51,860 nt of DNA. Source: Hyphomicrobium sp. GTDB taxonomy: Bacteria; Pseudomonadota; Alphaproteobacteria; Rhizobiales; Hyphomicrobiaceae. Positions 50,806 through 51,860 of the stretch are shown here, piece by piece. A program made the position numbers and the translations under genes. How positions within the stretch are numbered: position 1 is the stretch's first letter; each line of letters opens with the position of its first letter. Below the pieces are notes generated by a model. That model did not search any database and was not told the DNA's origin. It saw nothing but the letters and a program-made list of their open reading frames with translations. The stretch lies in NCBI RefSeq assembly GCF_009026145.1, contig NZ_WBUE01000029.1, positions 1 to 51,860 of the forward strand, given 5' to 3'.

Positions 50806-51860
50806 TCACTGTGGCGTCGAGGTCGTCGGCGGCGCCTGCAGCGATGGTACGTAGCGCCAGTAGTCGCCGGCCTGCGTGGTGATCTTGCCGGGTTTCAAGG
50901 GACGCAGCTCCGGCGGTCGCAAGCCGGTCTTCAACAGCTCGCGGATGTCGTCGAGCAGCTTGTTGTTCGAGGCATAGCCGGAGTGGTTGATGGCGAAGGT
51001 ATCGGTCGACGCCGCCGTCACGTCGATCGTGTCGATGCCGGGCAGGATCAGCGGGCCGGCCGGCGGTACGTCGCCAGCGCGGTAGCTGCCCCAGAAGTTG
51101 CGCGACACGATCAGCGCCCGGTCGTTCGAGGCCACGTACAGCGTTACGTTCTTGGCCAGACCCTTGATGGCCTTGGCGAGGTTGGAAAAGCTGTCGGCGT
51201 CGACGTCGGGCGCGGCGAGGATCACCTGGTTGATGGAAACGCCTTCGGGCGCCGACGACTTCATATCGCGCAGCACGTCCATGACCGGCTGATTGCCCAT
51301 GCTGTGGGCGATGATGCTCACCTGCTTGGCGCCGGTCTGCTTCACCACCATCTCGAGAAACTCGCGCAGGTACGGCTCGGATGCCTGCGCGCTTTCGCGA
51401 TCGTAGGTGTAGCTCGCCACCGCGCCGCCGGACGGCCAGCTGTAGAGGAATGGCGCGCCGTCGAAGTCGAGGTCGTAGGCGATCTGCGCCGTGCGGTAGA
51501 GCGCGTTGTCGAACGACGTGTTGTAGCCGTGCACGAACACCAGCGCCTGATCCTTGTAGGTCTTGGAGCCCTTGAGGCGCGCCTTCACCTGCGCCAGCAG
51601 CTCCTCTCTGGTGAGCGCCTTGATCTCCTTCACCGTGAAGTGCTTCTTCGGGTCCTCCTTTTCGGCATAGATGGTCACGTCGAAGTAGGGGATGGTGACG
51701 ACCCACGGCCGCTCGACCTTCGGCACCTCGTGCACCTTCGGCACCGTCACCATCGCCTCGCCGAGCTGCAGCTTGCGCGCGCGGTCAGAGCCGAACGCCA
51801 GGCGCTGCGCGTTGGGCTGCACGGCGCGGTCGGTGCCCCAGTAGACGGGCACGACGTGCC
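50806..51860 (-). CDS. DUF900-type alpha/beta hydrolase (N-terminus outside window)
   Basis: About 350 residues are in the window; the frame stays open past the right edge and no convincing start or signal is present, so the N-terminus is missing. 'VPVYWGTDRAVQPN' is the usual early motif. The hydrolase core has 'ALVFVHGYNTSFDNALYRTA', the nucleophile Ser in 'VSIIAHSMGNQPVMDVLRDM' (G/A-H-S-M-G), 'VILAAPDVDADSF' with the acid residue, and a late His in 'FAINHSGYASNNKLLDDIRE'. DUF900 enzymes are predicted serine esterases or lipases with unknown substrates, usually exported lipoproteins. Confidence 0.85.
   Translation of the reverse strand, partial: HVVPVYWGTDRAVQPNAQRLAFGSDRARKLQLGEAMVTVPKVHEVPKVERPWVVTIPYFDVTIYAEKEDPKKHFTVKEIKALTREELLAQVKARLKGSKTYKDQALVFVHGYNTSFDNALYRTAQIAYDLDFDGAPFLYSWPSGGAVASYTYDRESAQASEPYLREFLEMVVKQTGAKQVSIIAHSMGNQPVMDVLRDMKSSAPEGVSINQVILAAPDVDADSFSNLAKAIKGLAKNVTLYVASNDRALIVSRNFWGSYRAGDVPPAGPLILPGIDTIDVTAASTDTFAINHSGYASNNKLLDDIRELLKTGLRPPELRPLKPGKITTQAGDYWRYVPSLQAPPTTSTPQ

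Overview
The window is GC-rich chromosomal DNA from an alphaproteobacterium, most likely of the order Hyphomicrobiales (Rhizobiales). The best evidence is the cell-cycle regulator CtrA next to its small inhibitor SciP (DUF1153), an alphaproteobacterial FliJ, a PmtA-type phosphatidylethanolamine N-methyltransferase, the short HisG plus HisZ pair, a DUF2277 protein, and many small Sec-exported proteins typical of this order. No plasmid, phage or insertion-sequence genes were recognised. The species cannot be fixed from sequence alone.

Layout. 0-7 kb: end of a SPOR-domain protein, a lower-GC AIPR-like (phage-resistance type) gene, an M16 zinc protease, a DUF2277 protein, a truncated membrane-protein remnant, a SYLF-domain lipid-binding protein, a glutathione-transferase/PNPOx pair divergent from a LysR regulator, and a small periplasmic protein. 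7-16 kb: a 25-codon ORF with an exceptionally long Shine-Dalgarno sequence and its own terminator, the ene-reductase nemA, an O-antigen-ligase-like protein, a two-gene RND efflux system, a Tyr-rich secreted protein and an SDR epimerase. 16-25 kb: tRNA-Ser(GGA), several small exported proteins, a metallo-beta-lactamase-fold hydrolase, a DUF2165/PQQ-repeat/rfbD group, a papain-like secreted protein, a small Lys/Ala-rich exported protein (paralogue E below), and a decayed amino-acid permease. 25-30 kb: the ctrA, fliJ and sciP cell-cycle/flagellar neighbourhood with a good CtrA box between sciP and mnmA, then mnmA and pmtA. 30-41 kb: tRNA-Met, a frameshifted porin-like gene, small exported and membrane proteins, FAH and cyclase hydrolases, a nested palindromic repeat, glpK, ampG, bacterioferritin with a Bfd-like ferredoxin, and an Rrf2 regulator that lacks cluster cysteines. 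41-47 kb: four tandem paralogues (A-D) of an exported protein family followed by a DevBCA-like ABC exporter. 47-52 kb: hisZ-hisG, a permuted papain-like hydrolase, a protein with a duplicated CVAGCAG motif, and a DUF900-type alpha/beta hydrolase cut by the window end.

The most unusual system is the five-member family A-E (41.1-43.7 kb, plus one at 22.8 kb). Each member has a Sec signal peptide, a low-complexity basic/Ala-rich middle, a short E-N/H-S-S-I-like motif and a C-terminal C-X14-C block (consensus CKKFFPSVGMTLSVPCE). Each is a single-gene unit with its own hairpin terminator. Each has a 16-bp near-palindrome of the form TGT(TC/AA)C-N4-GGRAC(A/T) lying 60-99 nt before its start. A sixth copy of the site lies between A and the divergent Rrf2 gene without an obvious own target. 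This reads as a small co-regulated regulon of secreted, probably disulfide-bonded proteins, possibly linked to the adjacent exporter. Function is unknown, and the links to the Rrf2 protein and the exporter are inference.
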